A stretch of DNA of 64,000 bases from Beijerinckiaceae bacterium (GTDB lineage Bacteria > Pseudomonadota > Alphaproteobacteria > Rhizobiales > Beijerinckiaceae): assembly GCA_009773635.1 (NCBI GenBank), contig WSYC01000008.1:20645-84644 (forward strand). The letters run 5' to 3'. Positions 1 through 10,344 of this stretch are shown here, one piece after another. The position numbers and the translations under genes are program-made. The notes below the pieces were generated by a model that saw only the letters and a list, made by a program, of their open reading frames with translations, did not search any database and was not told the DNA's origin. Within the stretch, counting starts at the first letter, position 1. The number at the start of each line of letters is the position of its first letter.

Positions 1-1061
1 AGGCGCTTCTGCTTGCCGCGATGCAGGAGTGCCTGCAGCCGGATGGCGGCCCGCTGAACCGCGATGCCGGCTCGGCGGTTCGGATCGCGGCGGATCTGAT
101 CCCGTTGCTGGCGCTTTATCGCGCGCGCCAGCTTGCGGCGCCGGAATTCCTCGTGCCCGCGCTGCTGCGCATGATCGGCTTCATCCGCATGATGCAACAC
201 CCCGATGGCGGGTTGGCGCTGTTTGCGGGCGCCGGTCTCGTGACGCGGGATCTTGTCGCGGAAGTCACACGGTTTGGTGCGGGGCGCGTCATCAGACTTG
301 ATTCCGCGCCAGAGTCCGGCTTCGAGCGGCTGGAGGATGAATATGGCATCGTGATCGTTGATACCGGCTTGGTGCCACCGCCAGCTTTCGCCGGAGAGGC
401 CGGAGCCAGCGCGCTGGCGTTCGAGTTCTCGACGAAAGCCGACCGGTTGATCGTCAATTGCGGCATACCCCCCTCTGCGGAAGGTGATCTCGCCCGCAGT
501 TTGCGCGCCGGGCCGGGCCACTCGACGGTGTTGATCGATGACATCGCCTTCGCCAGCATCGAACCGGCGACTACTGGTCTTGATGCGCGTGCCGTTGCCA
601 TTCTTGACGGTCAGGACGGGCTCGTACCGCAACGCAATTTGGAGCCGGGCGGGGGTGAAAGCCTGACCGTGGGCCACATGGGCCTGCGGGAAGCCACCGG
701 CTACGGGATCGAGCGCCAGTTCACCCTGCTTCCCGACGGCGGAGGCCTCCAGGGGCTCGACCGGGCCATCGACCTCGATGGAACCCAGCAAAACCGCCGG
801 ATCACGCTCGCGTTTCACCTGCATCCCCGCGTGCTGGCGGTTCCGCTGTCGCGGCAGGATGCCGTGGTTCTGCGCCTGCCGCATCAGGTGCCGGGGCGCG
901 ACATGTGGCTGTTCGAATCGCCTGGCATCGCGCTTCATCTCGAGGAAAGCCGATGCTTCGAGCAGGATATCGCATCCCCGAAGACAGAAGCCATCGTGCT
1001 GGATGTCGTGGTCTCCGGCACCACCGAGATCCATTGGCGCCTTACTCCCTATCGCGGGTAA
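1..1061 (+). CDS. Heparinase II/III family protein, C-terminal part (5' end outside window)
   Basis: The reading frame is already open at the first base, so the N-terminal part lies upstream of the window. About 350 residues are visible and end with a beta-strand-rich tail (motifs such as [16 protein letters not shown] and [10 protein letters not shown]), which resembles the C-terminal domain of heparinase II/III-like proteins. These are polysaccharide lyase-like enzymes whose natural substrate in alphaproteobacteria is mostly unknown. In Hyphomicrobiales such a gene often sits just before purH, as here, and that order supports the call. The catalytic toroid domain is not visible, so activity cannot be judged. 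Confidence 0.75.
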   Translation, partial: ALLLAAMQECLQPDGGPLNRDAGSAVRIAADLIPLLALYRARQLAAPEFLVPALLRMIGFIRMMQHPDGGLALFAGAGLVTRDLVAEVTRFGAGRVIRLDSAPESGFERLEDEYGIVIVDTGLVPPPAFAGEAGASALAFEFSTKADRLIVNCGIPPSAEGDLARSLRAGPGHSTVLIDDIAFASIEPATTGLDARAVAILDGQDGLVPQRNLEPGGGESLTVGHMGLREATGYGIERQFTLLPDGGGLQGLDRAIDLDGTQQNRRITLAFHLHPRVLAVPLSRQDAVVLRLPHQVPGRDMWLFESPGIALHLEESRCFEQDIASPKTEAIVLDVVVSGTTEIHWRLTPYRG

Positions 1062-1098
1062 CGCGTCCGGCCCGGCGAAATCTGTCGAAACTTGCCGG

Positions 1099-1119
1099 GT
1101 GCAACAAATTTTGTGCAAC
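1099..1119. promoter_or_regulatory. Paired GTGCAAC motifs upstream of purH
   Basis: Two copies of GTGCAAC (1099-1105 and 1113-1119) are separated by an AT-rich AAATTTT, so the pair also forms an imperfect palindrome around AAATTT. It lies about 120 bp before purH and just after the heparinase-like gene. The AT-rich core stands out in GC-rich DNA. A regulator site is an inference; no regulator is identified. Confidence 0.3.
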
Positions 1120-1237
1120 GCGGCATGGTGCCGGCGGCACCCCTGTGCTATCGGCCAGCCAGAAATACGTGCAGCAGCCTGCCCGAGAGGTTCTGCCACC
1201 CCAGAAATCCTCGAACCCCGAAATTACCCGGAGTTTT

Positions 1238-2836
1238 ATGATGCCGTCGAACACCCGCCCCATCCAGCGTGCCCTGCTGTCGGTTTTCGACAAGACCGGG
1301 CTTGTCGAGCTGGCAACTGCGCTGCATGCGCGCGGCGTCGTGCTGATTTCCACCGGCGGCTCGCGTGCGGCGCTGGAAAAGGCCGGCATTCCGGTGATGG
1401 ATATTGCCGAGCTCACCAGCTTTCCCGAAATGATGGATGGCCGGGTGAAAACGCTGCACCCGAAGGTGCACGGTGGGCTCCTGGCGATGCGCGGCAACCC
1501 CGAGCATGAGGCGGCCCTGCTCGCGCATGACATCGCGCCGATCGATCTGCTGGTCGGCAATCTCTATCCCTTCCGCGAGACCCTGGCGCGCGGGGCGGGA
1601 TTCGATGAAATCATCGAGAATATCGATATCGGCGGCCCAGCGATGATCCGCTCGTCCGCCAAGAACCACGATGGCGTCTGCGTGGTTGTCGACCCCCGCG
1701 ATTACACCGCGCTTCTGGCCGAGCTGGACGCCAACAACGGCGAGACGACCCGCGATTTCCGCCGCGCGCTGGCAGCCAAGGCTTTTGGCCATACGGCGGC
1801 GTATGACCGCGCGATTTCCGAGTGGTTTTCCGGTGTCACCAAGGATGGCCCGCAACTGGCGCGGGACGAGCAAGGCAAGAACGCCACCGAGCTGCGCTAT
1901 GGCGAGAACCCGCATCAGGCCGCCTGGCTGGCGCTGAAGCCGCAACAGGTGCGCGTCGGGGTTGCCACGGCACGGCAGGTGCAGGGCAAGGCGCTCTCCT
2001 ACAACAACCTCAACGACGCCGATGCCGCCTTCGAATGCGTTGCGGAGTTTGATCCCCGGCGCACGAGCGCCATCGCGATCATCAAGCACGCGAACCCCTG
2101 CGGCGTCTCCGAGGGCGCTGATCTCGTCGATGCCTACAGGCGCGCGCTGGCCTGTGATCCGGTGTCAGCGTTCGGCGGTATTGTCGCGGCGAACCGGACG
2201 CTCGATGCCGAGGCGGCAAAGGCCATCACCGAGATTTTCACGGAAGTGATCATCGCACCGGATGCGACGGACGAGGCTATCGCCATCGTTGCCGCCAAGA
2301 AGAACCTGCGCCTGCTGCTGACCGGCGGCCTGCCGGATCCGCGCGCGAAGGACATCGTGCTGCGCTCGATCGCGGGCGGCCGCCTCGTACAGACCCGCGA
2401 CAACGCCGTCGTCGACGACATGGTGCTCAAGGTCGTCACCAAGCGGGCACCATCCGAGGCCGAGCTTTCAGACATGCGGTTCGCCTATCGCGTCGTCAAG
2501 CACGTGAAGTCGAACGCGATTGTCTATGTGAAGGGCGGGGCGACGGTCGGCATCGGCGCGGGGCAGATGAGCCGGGTCGATTCGGCCCGCATCGCGGCGT
2601 GGAAGGCGGCGGAAGCGGCCAAAGCCATCGGATCGGAGAGGCCACTGACCTTCGGATCCGTCGCAGCCTCCGATGCCTTCTTCCCGTTTGCGGACGGGCT
2701 GGAGGCGCTGGTTGCCGCGGGCGCAACGGCGGTGATCCAGCCGGGTGGCTCAATGCGCGACAACGAGGTGATCGAAGCCGCCAATGCGGCCGGCATCGCC
2801 ATGGTGTTCACGGGTGTCAGGCACTTCCGGCACTGA
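1238..2836 (+). CDS. purH: Bifunctional AICAR transformylase / IMP cyclohydrolase PurH
   Basis: Catalyses the last two steps of de novo IMP synthesis in the cytoplasm: formylation of AICAR from 10-formyl-THF, then cyclisation of FAICAR. The 532-residue product has an N-terminal methylglyoxal-synthase-like cyclohydrolase domain (about residues 1-150, with [14 protein letters not shown] near 68-81) and a C-terminal transformylase domain carrying KHANPCG near 282-288 and [10 protein letters not shown] near 484. Length is normal for the family. The open frame runs upstream to about 905, but family proteins begin close to the [15 protein letters not shown] segment, so the tandem ATGs at 1238 and 1241 are the likely start. 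A 176-bp gap separates it from the heparinase-like gene. Confidence 0.97.
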   Translation: MMPSNTRPIQRALLSVFDKTGLVELATALHARGVVLISTGGSRAALEKAGIPVMDIAELTSFPEMMDGRVKTLHPKVHGGLLAMRGNPEHEAALLAHDIAPIDLLVGNLYPFRETLARGAGFDEIIENIDIGGPAMIRSSAKNHDGVCVVVDPRDYTALLAELDANNGETTRDFRRALAAKAFGHTAAYDRAISEWFSGVTKDGPQLARDEQGKNATELRYGENPHQAAWLALKPQQVRVGVATARQVQGKALSYNNLNDADAAFECVAEFDPRRTSAIAIIKHANPCGVSEGADLVDAYRRALACDPVSAFGGIVAANRTLDAEAAKAITEIFTEVIIAPDATDEAIAIVAAKKNLRLLLTGGLPDPRAKDIVLRSIAGGRLVQTRDNAVVDDMVLKVVTKRAPSEAELSDMRFAYRVVKHVKSNAIVYVKGGATVGIGAGQMSRVDSARIAAWKAAEAAKAIGSERPLTFGSVAASDAFFPFADGLEALVAAGATAVIQPGGSMRDNEVIEAANAAGIAMVFTGVRHFRH

Positions 2837-2879
2837 CACACCTTCCGGCCGAGGCTGGCCCGACCGGAAAAACCAGACG

Positions 2880-5800
2880 TCAATCCCGTGCGAGATCGCT
2901 CAAGAGGCCGCCGAGCACCGTCAGCTTGGCCTGATTGAGTGAGCCGCTTGCAAGCCCCTGCACGGTTTTCATCGTCCGCTCAAGGCTCTCGCCCTTCGCC
3001 GTTGCCCAGGCTGTCACACCCTTTTCGCCGGCGCCATTGCGCGCGACGACTTCCGTGGCGATCTTGCGCATGGCTTCATCCGTCGCCGCCAGTGCCCGGT
3101 CAAGCGCGAGGCGCTCGTAGGGGTCGCTCGCCCGGATGGCCTGCGCATCCGCCCGGATTCCCGAGAGATCGAACCGGTCCTGCAGCGCGAAGATCGTGGT
3201 CGCGGCTGCGATCACATCGATTTTTGCCCGCTCGGCAATCAGCGTCGCATCAAGCGCGGAGGCGGAGATCGGGATATCGACGATACGGGCGGCGAGCGCC
3301 GCCGGGACCTTCTCCGCCACGAGTTGGGCGATGGCGGCCTCGCGATGCGCTTTCGAAGCCGGCGACAGCAGGCTGTCCCGCCTCTTCTCGATCTCGCTAA
3401 CGCCCTTTCTGAAGCGCTTCACCAGCGCTTCAAGCCCCGAGGAGAACTCGATGTTACGCAGGAACCAGAGCATGCGTTCGGTGCTGTGGGTCTGCGCGGC
3501 GAGATAGAGCGAGAGCTGTGCCGCGCCACTGATTTTCGTATCCAGTGCATCGATCGCCAGATTGATATCGAGAATCCCGAACACGTCGCGCGCCAGCGCA
3601 TAGGCGCGGGCGACATCCGGGATTGCGCGTCCGGTTCGAGCGGCAAGGCGGGTAACGATCCCCGGTCCGCCGCGGTTGATGACGGCATTGGAGAGTTGCG
3701 TTGCCACGATTTCGCGCCTCAGGCGATGCGAAAGGATGGCATCCGGGTATTTCGCCTGCACCGCCTTGGGGAAATAGCGCTTCAGTTCCTCGACGAGATA
3801 GGCATCATCCGGCACGTTCGAGGCGAGGAGGTGATCGTAAAGCGAGAGTTTTGCATAGGCGAGCAGCACCGCCACTTCCGGCCTCGTGAGCGCCTCGCCG
3901 CGCGCCGAGCGGGCGTCCAGCTCGGCATCAACAGGCAGGCCTTCGACCCGGCGGTCGAGCCGGCCCTCGGCTTCGAGCGCACGCATGAGGTCCTGAAGCT
4001 CCGGGTTGGCGGCGGTGCCGGAACGCTCATTGAGCGAGAGCGCCAGCGACTGGAGGTAGTTGTTCCGAAGCACGAGCTGGCCGACCTCGTCGGTCATCGA
4101 GGCCAGCAGGATGTTGCGGTCCGCGCGCGTCAGCCGGCCATCGCTCTCGGGTTTTGCGAGCGCGATCTTGAGGTTCACCTCGACATCGGAGGAGTTCACA
4201 CCGGCGGAATTGTCGATGGCATCGGTGTTCAGCTTGACGCCGTGCTGCGCGGCTTCGATGCGCGCCGCCTGCGTCATGCCGAGGTTGGCACCTTCGCCGA
4301 TCACGCGGGCGTTGAGCTCGGCGGCGGTGATGCGGATCGGATCATTCGCGCGGTCCCCCGCGTCGGCGTCGGTCTCGTGGGTTGCGCGCAGATACGTGCC
4401 GATACCGCCAAACCAGAGAAGATCAACCTTCGCTTTGAGGATCGCGGTCATCACGGCCTGCGGGGTCGCGTCCTCGCCGTCGAGCCCGAGCAGGGCCTTG
4501 ATTTCCGGCGACAGCGGTATCTTCTTCAAGGAGCGCGAGAAAATGCCGCCACCCTTCGAGATCAGCGCCTGATCATAATCCTGCCAGCTCGACCGGGCCT
4601 TCTCGAAGAGCCGCTTGCGCTCGGCGAACCCCTTTGCCGCATCGGGGTTCGGATCGATGAAGATATCGCGGTGATCGAAGGCCGCGACGAGGCGGATCTG
4701 TTCGGAGAGCAGCATGCCGTTGCCGAAGACATCGCCGGACATATCGCCGACGCCGGCGACCGTGAACGGCATCGTCTGGATGTCGATATCGACCTCGCGG
4801 AAATGCCGCTTCACGGCTTCCCAGGCGCCGCGGGCGGTAATCCCCATCTTCTTGTGGTCGTAGCCGGCCGAGCCGCCGGAGGCGAAGGCATCGGAGAGCC
4901 AATGGCCGCGGGCATCGGAGATCGCATTGGCGGTGTCGGAGAAGGTTGCGGTGCCCTTGTCGGCGGCGACAACGAGATAGGGATCATCCACGTCGTAGCG
5001 GATCGTGCGTGCGGGCGGCACGATGGCCTCGCCCTTGATCGTGTCGGTGAGGTCGAGCAGGGCGGAGACGAAGGTCTTGTAGCTCGCGGTGCCCTCGGCA
5101 AACCAGGCATCGCGATCCGAGGCCGGCGGCAGGTTCTTCGGCACGAAGCCGCCCTTCGCGCCGACAGGCACGATGACCGCGTTCTTCACCTGCTGGGCTT
5201 TGACCAGACCGAGGATTTCCGTGCGGAAATCCATCGGTCGGTCGGACCAGCGCAAGCCCCCGCGTGCGACCTTGCCGAAGCGCAAGTGCAGGCCCTCGAC
5301 CTGTGGCGAGGCGACAAAAATCTCGTAGAGCGGTTTGGGGAGCGGCAGGTTGTCGACCATGGCGCACGCGAACTTGAAAGCCAGCGTCGGCCGGCCCAAC
5401 TGGTAGACGTTGGTGCGCAGCGTCGCCTGAATGAGGTTCAGCATGCGCCGGAAGATGCGGTCGTCATCAAGGCTCGTGATCTTGTCGATCTCGGAGAGAA
5501 GCGCGGCCTGCATGGCCTCGCCGAGGCGCGCGCGGTCGCTCTCTTTCTCCTTGAGGTCGGGGTCGAAGCGTAGAGCGAAGAGCCGGGCGAGGCTCTGCGT
5601 TGCCTGCGGATAGCGCGCGAGCGCATCCGCAAGATAGATCTGGCCGTAAGGCACGCCAATCTGGCGCAAGTACCGGGCATAGGAGCGCAGGATATCGGCC
5701 TCGCGCGGCAAGAGCCCGGCTTCGGTGACAAGGATATTGAAGCGATCCGATTCGAGCGTGCCGGAGAAGACACCATCGAGCGTCGCCTCCAGCGCGCGCT

Positions 5801-7655
5801 CAAGCGTTGCGATATCGATCGCGCCGCCCCGCGCGCGTTCAAGCGTCATATCATGAAGCCAATGCGTTTCTGCCGCCTCACCCCCCGGAACAATGCGGTA
5901 TGTCCGCTCGTTGATGACGGTAAAGCCGAGATTTTCCAGCACCGGCACACGGCTCGAAAGCGGAATCGGGTTGCCGTGCGAGAACACCTTGAGGCTGGCG
6001 CGGTTCTGGTCGTCGCCCGTCTTGCGATAGAAGTTGAACGCAAACGGCGCCGCCTTGCCGAGGCGTTCGAGCGTCGCGATATCGACGATGGCATCGGAGG
6101 CGGAAAACGCCTCGCGATAGGCGGCATTGAAGGCTCCGGCCCAGGTGCGACCCCAGCCGGGTGCCTTGTCTGCCGGAGCTTCGGTCGCGAGCGCGTCGCG
6201 GAAATCATCGGCCCAGGTCCGGACGATCGCGGCAATGCCAGCCTCCAGCGTCGCCCGATCGATCGCCGGGGTCTGCCCTTCCGTGCGCCCGACGATGTAA
6301 TGCGTGCGCGAGAGCGGCCCTTCGGGGTAGGCGGGGTAGGCGGCTGAAATGCGCCCGTCGTAGATTTTGGCGAGATATTCGCCGATCCTCAGACGGACGG
6401 AGGTGTCGTAGCGGTCCTTCGGCACGTAGACCATGACCGAGACGAAGCGGTCGAAGCGGTCGGCGCGCGCCAGAGCCCGGAGGCGCGGCCGTTCCGAGAG
6501 CGCGAGAACATCCAGCGAAAACCGGAACAGCGTGTCGAGATCGACCTGAAACAGCTCGTCACGCGGATAGCTTTCGAGCACGTTGGCGAGCGCCTTGCCG
6601 GAATGGCTGGCGGGATCAAACCCCGCCCGGTCGAACACGCGGGCGACCTTGTGCCTGAGATAAGGCACGGCGCGGGCCGAACCGGTGTAGGCGGTCGAGG
6701 TGAAAAGGCCGACGACGCGCAACTCGCCCTCAAGCTCGCCATGCGTGTTGAGAATCTTGACGCCGACGTAATCGAGATAGACGCGGCGGTGGATCTTCGA
6801 TTTCACGTTCGCCTTGGCGACGAACAATGGCGTCGGCTCCTTCAGGAAGGCACGGATCTCCGGGGTCATCACCACCAGTTCCTTGCCGCGTCGGAGAACC
6901 TTCACATCCGGCGCGCGCAGGATGCCAAGCCCCTCCGAAGGCACGGGATCGGCCAGCATATCCTGGTCCGCGAAGTGGTATTCGCGCATGCCCAGCAGCG
7001 TGAAATTATCCGCCAGCAGCCAATCGAGAAACTGCACGGCCTCGGCGATCTCGTCCGCCGGCAGCAACGGCGGGCTCGCGCGGTAACGGGTTGCGATCTC
7101 GGCAAGGCGGGTGCGCATCGGCATCCAGTCGGTCACAGCCGCACGGATATCCGCGAAAATCGAGGCAAAGACCGCTGTCAGATCAGCGCTGGCGGCATCG
7201 TCAAGCCGCGCGCTGATGTGGATATGCAGCAGGCTCTCGCGCTGGACCGGCGCAAACTCGCGGGCGGTCGAGGCCCCGAGGACACGCGAGAGCTTGCCAG
7301 AGGGCTCACGCTCGAGCGCCAGAATCGGATGGGCGACCAGCGCAACGGCAAGGCCGCGTTCGCCCAGCTCAGACAGCGTGGAATCAAGCAGGAACGGCAT
7401 GTCATCGTTGATGATCTCGATGAGCGTTCCCGGCAGCCCGAAGGGCGTCAGCGGCTCGATGCGGATCTTGGCCTTGCCATGCTCGCGCTGACCGAGATTG
7501 GCGAGTGCGGCTGCGCCAAGCTTCAGGCGCGCTGCGGCATCCACCGCCGCAGCATCTTCTGCATCGACCCGGTTGAACAGGATCTGCGCGAGCTGCTCGG
7601 CGGCGGCATGCGAACCTGTCGACGAGGGAATCGTCCGGGGGTGGTCATTTGACAT
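2880..7655 (-). CDS. NAD-specific glutamate dehydrogenase, large (about 180 kDa) type
   Basis: Oxidatively deaminates glutamate to 2-oxoglutarate and ammonia with NAD, mainly for catabolism of glutamate-family amino acids. At 1591 residues it matches the giant GDH class of Proteobacteria (roughly 1600 residues), which has long N- and C-terminal regulatory extensions around a central GDH core. The core shows [11 protein letters not shown] near residue 830 with the catalytic-type lysine, followed by [13 protein letters not shown] and [13 protein letters not shown] segments of the nucleotide-binding region. The frame opens at 7688, but the ATG at 7655 (MSNDHPRT) has a GGAG upstream and is preferred. 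Convergent with purH; a weak inverted repeat (TTCCGG/CCGGAA, 2843-2869) lies between the two stops. Confidence 0.95.
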   Translation of the reverse strand: MSNDHPRTIPSSTGSHAAAEQLAQILFNRVDAEDAAAVDAAARLKLGAAALANLGQREHGKAKIRIEPLTPFGLPGTLIEIINDDMPFLLDSTLSELGERGLAVALVAHPILALEREPSGKLSRVLGASTAREFAPVQRESLLHIHISARLDDAASADLTAVFASIFADIRAAVTDWMPMRTRLAEIATRYRASPPLLPADEIAEAVQFLDWLLADNFTLLGMREYHFADQDMLADPVPSEGLGILRAPDVKVLRRGKELVVMTPEIRAFLKEPTPLFVAKANVKSKIHRRVYLDYVGVKILNTHGELEGELRVVGLFTSTAYTGSARAVPYLRHKVARVFDRAGFDPASHSGKALANVLESYPRDELFQVDLDTLFRFSLDVLALSERPRLRALARADRFDRFVSVMVYVPKDRYDTSVRLRIGEYLAKIYDGRISAAYPAYPEGPLSRTHYIVGRTEGQTPAIDRATLEAGIAAIVRTWADDFRDALATEAPADKAPGWGRTWAGAFNAAYREAFSASDAIVDIATLERLGKAAPFAFNFYRKTGDDQNRASLKVFSHGNPIPLSSRVPVLENLGFTVINERTYRIVPGGEAAETHWLHDMTLERARGGAIDIATLERALEATLDGVFSGTLESDRFNILVTEAGLLPREADILRSYARYLRQIGVPYGQIYLADALARYPQATQSLARLFALRFDPDLKEKESDRARLGEAMQAALLSEIDKITSLDDDRIFRRMLNLIQATLRTNVYQLGRPTLAFKFACAMVDNLPLPKPLYEIFVASPQVEGLHLRFGKVARGGLRWSDRPMDFRTEILGLVKAQQVKNAVIVPVGAKGGFVPKNLPPASDRDAWFAEGTASYKTFVSALLDLTDTIKGEAIVPPARTIRYDVDDPYLVVAADKGTATFSDTANAISDARGHWLSDAFASGGSAGYDHKKMGITARGAWEAVKRHFREVDIDIQTMPFTVAGVGDMSGDVFGNGMLLSEQIRLVAAFDHRDIFIDPNPDAAKGFAERKRLFEKARSSWQDYDQALISKGGGIFSRSLKKIPLSPEIKALLGLDGEDATPQAVMTAILKAKVDLLWFGGIGTYLRATHETDADAGDRANDPIRITAAELNARVIGEGANLGMTQAARIEAAQHGVKLNTDAIDNSAGVNSSDVEVNLKIALAKPESDGRLTRADRNILLASMTDEVGQLVLRNNYLQSLALSLNERSGTAANPELQDLMRALEAEGRLDRRVEGLPVDAELDARSARGEALTRPEVAVLLAYAKLSLYDHLLASNVPDDAYLVEELKRYFPKAVQAKYPDAILSHRLRREIVATQLSNAVINRGGPGIVTRLAARTGRAIPDVARAYALARDVFGILDINLAIDALDTKISGAAQLSLYLAAQTHSTERMLWFLRNIEFSSGLEALVKRFRKGVSEIEKRRDSLLSPASKAHREAAIAQLVAEKVPAALAARIVDIPISASALDATLIAERAKIDVIAAATTIFALQDRFDLSGIRADAQAIRASDPYERLALDRALAATDEAMRKIATEVVARNGAGEKGVTAWATAKGESLERTMKTVQGLASGSLNQAKLTVLGGLLSDLARD

Positions 7656-7831
7656 GCAGGAAGGCTCCGCAGGCTGGGAGGAGGGCATCGCCGTGTTTCG
7701 GCTTGCTGGCAGACGCTCGGGCGGTCATGCTTTGCAATCTGATCTCGGGAATCGGGTCTCGAACGGATGATCACGGGCACGCGGAGACAACTTCTTTCGT
7801 CTAATGCGCCCTGCATAAATAGGAGGCAAGC

Positions 7832-8440
7832 ATGGAACCGCAAAAAACAGCCGAAATCGAATCGAAAAAACGCATAACACCGGCGGATGTCATTGCACTG
7901 AACCTCCAGCAGGCGCCTCTGAGCCCGGATATGGCGGCCTATTTCGTCAAGTGCGACGAGAAGCTCGGCTTCGTGCCGAACGTGCTGATGGCCTACTCGC
8001 ATTCGATGGCGAAGCTGGAGACCTTCGCAGCGCTCTACAACGAGCTGATGCTCGCGCCCTCCGGCCTGTCGAAACTCGAACGCGAGATGATCGCGGTGGT
8101 CGTTTCCGCCGAGAACCGCTGCTGGTATTGTCTTGTTGCGCATGGCGCGGCGGTGCGGGCGCTCTCCGGCAAGCCCGAACTCGGCGATGCCCTGGCTTTC
8201 AACTACCGCGTGGCTGATATCACGCCGCGCCAGCGGGTCATGCTCGATTTTTCCGCGAAGATGGCGAAGGCCTCCGCCGAAATCGAGGATGCGGACCGGG
8301 AGAGGCTGCGCGCAGCCGGGTTCAGCGAGGCCGACATCTGGGATATCGCGGCAGTCGCTTCGTTCTATGCGATGTCCAACCGCATGGCGTCCGCTGTCGG
8401 CATGAAGCCGAACCCGGAATACCACGCACAGGCGCGCTAG
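7832..8440 (+). CDS. AhpD-like peroxidase-related protein (carboxymuconolactone decarboxylase fold)
   Basis: A 202-residue all-helical protein of the AhpD/CMD superfamily. The redox signature Cys97-Trp-Tyr-Cys100-Leu-Val-Ala-His104 matches the CxxC...H proton-relay site of AhpD-type alkylhydroperoxidases. The length and the long N-terminal arm fit the uncharacterised peroxidase-related subfamily. It probably reduces peroxides or acts as a thiol-disulfide enzyme in the cytoplasm, but no substrate is known. The ATG follows an AGGAGG-like stretch (aggaggcaagc). It is divergent from the GDH gene with about 175 bp between starts. Its TAG stop lies inside a dispersed palindromic repeat. Confidence 0.88.
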   Translation: MEPQKTAEIESKKRITPADVIALNLQQAPLSPDMAAYFVKCDEKLGFVPNVLMAYSHSMAKLETFAALYNELMLAPSGLSKLEREMIAVVVSAENRCWYCLVAHGAAVRALSGKPELGDALAFNYRVADITPRQRVMLDFSAKMAKASAEIEDADRERLRAAGFSEADIWDIAAVASFYAMSNRMASAVGMKPNPEYHAQAR

Positions 8441-8542
8441 AGCATTTTCCGATCAAGTGGATGCCGGTTGATCGCAAGAAAATGCGTCAAAGCAAATAGA
8501 TAGATCGGGCGATCTGATTCAATCAGATCAAATTCCGCTCTA
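8438..8542. repeat. 105-bp dispersed palindromic intergenic element with TAGAGC/GCTCTA ends
   Basis: The element is bounded by inverted ends TAGAGC (8438-8443) and GCTCTA (8537-8542). Inside are two nested palindromes: a 44-bp unit (8442-8485) with arms starting GCATTTTC and ending GAAAATGC around GATCAA/TTGATC, and a perfect 9-bp-arm hairpin GATCTGATT/AATCAGATC (8511-8529). Similar short elements are common between genes in Hyphomicrobiales. A relative of the 44-bp unit occurs at 42985-43028. The stop codon of the preceding gene is the first three bases of the element. Confidence 0.8.
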
Positions 8543-8551
8543 ATGCCGGAC

Positions 8552-8588
8552 AAAGAAAAGGCGGCTCGAACGGGGGGCTCGAGCCGCC
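8552..8588 (-). terminator. Rho-independent terminator on the minus strand with no obvious upstream gene
   Basis: A perfect 10-bp stem, GGCGGCTCGA (8560-8569) and TCGAGCCGCC (8579-8588), is followed on the minus strand by a T-rich tract (TTTTCTTT, complement of 8552-8559). It is a strong terminator for leftward transcription only. No convincing minus-strand gene lies to its right before the plus-strand DUF2794 gene, so it may end a small RNA or an antisense transcript. Confidence 0.6.
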
Positions 8589-8859
8589 ATGCCAGTGACG
8601 GTAGATCCGACGGGGATCGCGATGAAGGAGCGAGGGGGCTGGGGGGCGTAGGGTCCCGCTCGGTCACCTTTACCATGGCATTGATTGCAGGTTTGCCGCC
8701 GCTTCGGGCGGGCGCATGGTCGAAATCGGGCCAAATTGTGAAATTGCAATCAGAGGGTGGAATTTTCGACTTTGCCGGGTAACATCCGCAGTCGACGCGG
8801 GTCGACTGCATTTCCCTATTCTGGAACGTGCGCCCGGATCATGGATGGCGGAGAACTGG
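8589..8859. other. Non-coding stretch between the minus-strand terminator and the DUF2794 gene
   Basis: No recognisable protein is encoded here on either strand; open frames are low-complexity and start-poor. It contains a 9-bp-arm palindrome at 8788-8809 and could hold a leftward small RNA ending at the terminator at 8552-8588. Combined with the repeat to its left, it separates the AhpD-like gene from DUF2794 by about 420 bp, long for this gene-dense window. Confidence 0.5.
8788..8809. promoter_or_regulatory. Perfect 9-bp-arm palindrome upstream of the DUF2794 gene
   Basis: GCAGTCGAC (8788-8796), a GCGG spacer, and GTCGACTGC (8801-8809) form a perfect inverted repeat about 50 bp before the DUF2794 start. 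No T-tract follows, so it is more like an operator for a dimeric regulator than a terminator. The regulator is unknown. Confidence 0.4.
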
Positions 8860-9243
8860 ATGGCATATCCCGATCAGGACGCTGCGCACCAAGCTGGTTC
8901 GGACCAAACGGGCGTTGTCGTGCCGTTTGTCGCCGGGCGAATGCCGGAAACGGTGCGGTTCGACCGGCACGAACTCTCGATCATCCTTCGGGTTTACGGG
9001 CGCTATGTTGCCGCAGGCGAATGGCGCGACTACGCGATCGATTTCGGGCGGGAACGCGCGGTTTTCGTCATCCTGCGCCGGACCGGCGAAGCGCCGCTCT
9101 ACCGGATCGTGAAGGACCCCAAGCGAGCCGAGAAGCAGGGTGCTTACGCCGTGATCGCGCAGGATGGCCGTATTCTCAAGCGAGGGCATGATCTCGACCG
9201 CGTGGTCCGCGTGCTGGAAAAGCCGGCGAAGGTCGTGGGGTAA
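8860..9243 (+). CDS. DUF2794 family protein
   Basis: A 127-residue cytoplasmic protein of the alphaproteobacterial DUF2794 family, recognised by the central pattern VRFDRHELSIILRVYGRYVAAGEWRDYA (split: VYGRYVAAGEWRDYAIDF near residues 47-64) and PLYRIVKDPKRAEKQGAY. The function is unknown; the family is small, conserved and usually single-copy. The frame extends upstream, but the ATG at 8860 has GGAGAA a few bases ahead and gives the family length; 8845 is an alternative. No signal peptide or membrane segment is visible. Confidence 0.82.
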   Translation: MAYPDQDAAHQAGSDQTGVVVPFVAGRMPETVRFDRHELSIILRVYGRYVAAGEWRDYAIDFGRERAVFVILRRTGEAPLYRIVKDPKRAEKQGAYAVIAQDGRILKRGHDLDRVVRVLEKPAKVVG

Positions 9244-9310
9244 TCAACCAACCCGGTCTGGCCAGAACAATCCTGTGCCCTGAATGGGCGCGCTCCGGCT
9301 TTCGCGCAAT

Positions 9311-9337
9311 AAAAAAGCCCCGGTTTCCCGGGGCTTT
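9311..9337 (-). terminator. Terminator of the Bax inhibitor-1 family gene
   Basis: A 10-bp stem AAAGCCCCGG (9314-9323) / CCGGGGCTTT (9328-9337) with a TTTC loop is followed on the minus strand by a T-tract (complement of the A-run 9311-9316). It lies 25 bp past the stop of the minus-strand gene and may also work for the plus-strand DUF2794 gene ending at 9243. Confidence 0.85.
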
Positions 9338-9361
9338 CGCATTTATGGCTCCCGCCTGAGA

Positions 9362-10135
9362 TCACTCGTTGCGGTTGCCGAACAGGCTCAGCAGCATCTG
9401 GAACATATTGATGAAGTTCAGATACAGCGTGAGCGCGCCCATCAGCGACCACTTCTGCATGAGAACCTGATCGCCGGCAACGACGTCATATTCTTCCTTG
9501 AGGCGCTGCGTATCCCAGGCGGTGAGGCCCGCGAACACCAGCACGCCGATCACGTTGATCGCGAACTGGAGGGCAGAGGACTGCATGAAAATATTGACGA
9601 TGCCCGCGATGATCAGCCCGAAGAGGCCCATCAGCATGAACTTGCCCATCGCCGAAAGATCCTTCTTCGTGGTGTAGCCGAAGAGCGAAAGACCGCCGAA
9701 GGCCGCAGCCGTGATGAAGAACACCTGCGCGATCGAGCCAAGCTTGTAGATCACGAAGATCGACGAGAGCGAGAGGCCCATCACAGCCGCGAAGGCGTAG
9801 AAAGTGCCGAGCAGCGCGCCGTAGCTCATCTTTTCCCAACGGAAGGACAAGACAAGTGTGAAAGCGAGCGGCGCGAGGATGATCAGCCACTTCAGCGGGC
9901 TGACCCAGATCGCCTGCCCGAACGGCGTCAACGCCATGCGGCCCGAGGCACCCGTGGTCGTGCCGAGCATGAAGGCCCCGATCGCGACAAGGCCGGAGAG
10001 GGCCAGCGCGATCGTCATGTGGTTGTAGATGCCAAGCATATAGGAGCGCAGGCCCTGGTCATACTGGGCAGCGCTCATGCTGCGGCCCATGCCCGTGGCA
10101 TATGGGGCATAAGCGTTGCGATCGTAATCGGCCAT
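9362..10135 (-). CDS. Bax inhibitor-1 / YccA family membrane protein
   Basis: A 257-residue inner-membrane protein with about seven hydrophobic helices after a short charged N-terminus (MADYDRNAYAPYATG). Segments such as YNHMTIALALSGLVA, GLSLSSIFVIY and GLTAWDTQRLKEEYD are typical of the BI-1 family, related to E. coli YccA/YbhL, which influence FtsH proteolysis or ion leak. The specific role here is unknown. The frame opens at 10240, but the ATG at 10135 has an AAAGAGG Shine-Dalgarno sequence 5 bp upstream and matches family length. Monocistronic with its own terminator. Confidence 0.93.
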   Translation of the reverse strand: MADYDRNAYAPYATGMGRSMSAAQYDQGLRSYMLGIYNHMTIALALSGLVAIGAFMLGTTTGASGRMALTPFGQAIWVSPLKWLIILAPLAFTLVLSFRWEKMSYGALLGTFYAFAAVMGLSLSSIFVIYKLGSIAQVFFITAAAFGGLSLFGYTTKKDLSAMGKFMLMGLFGLIIAGIVNIFMQSSALQFAINVIGVLVFAGLTAWDTQRLKEEYDVVAGDQVLMQKWSLMGALTLYLNFINMFQMLLSLFGNRNE

Positions 10136-10344
10136 CGAACCCTCTTTGAGTAGGACCGGAAGGATGTCCTGCCGGTTGAAACTGTGCACCGCGACATGCG
10201 GGGCTGCGCTTAATATGGCAAGCTTTCCCGTTTTTCTCAAGGGGGTGCAGTCTTGATGCCCTTGGCTGGGTAAATGCGTGCCCCGAAAGCTTTGGGCTTC
10301 AAGAAGTTTGTCAGAAAAACGGCAGTGTTAACCCCGCGCTTTAT

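Noticed and set aside
905-1237. N-terminal extension of PurH by about 111 residues
   Set aside because: The extension overlaps the heparinase-like gene in another frame and has no similarity to PurH; homologues begin at the ATG pair 1238/1241.
3324-5573. A 749-codon open frame on the plus strand and many other long frames opposite real genes
   Set aside because: It lies wholly antisense to the NAD-glutamate dehydrogenase gene. High GC content suppresses stops in the opposite frames, and the translation shows no family pattern.
8437-8811. Minus-strand open frame of 124 codons over the terminator and repeat
   Set aside because: It spans the terminator and the palindromic repeat and has low-complexity translation without a ribosome site, so it is not credible as a gene.
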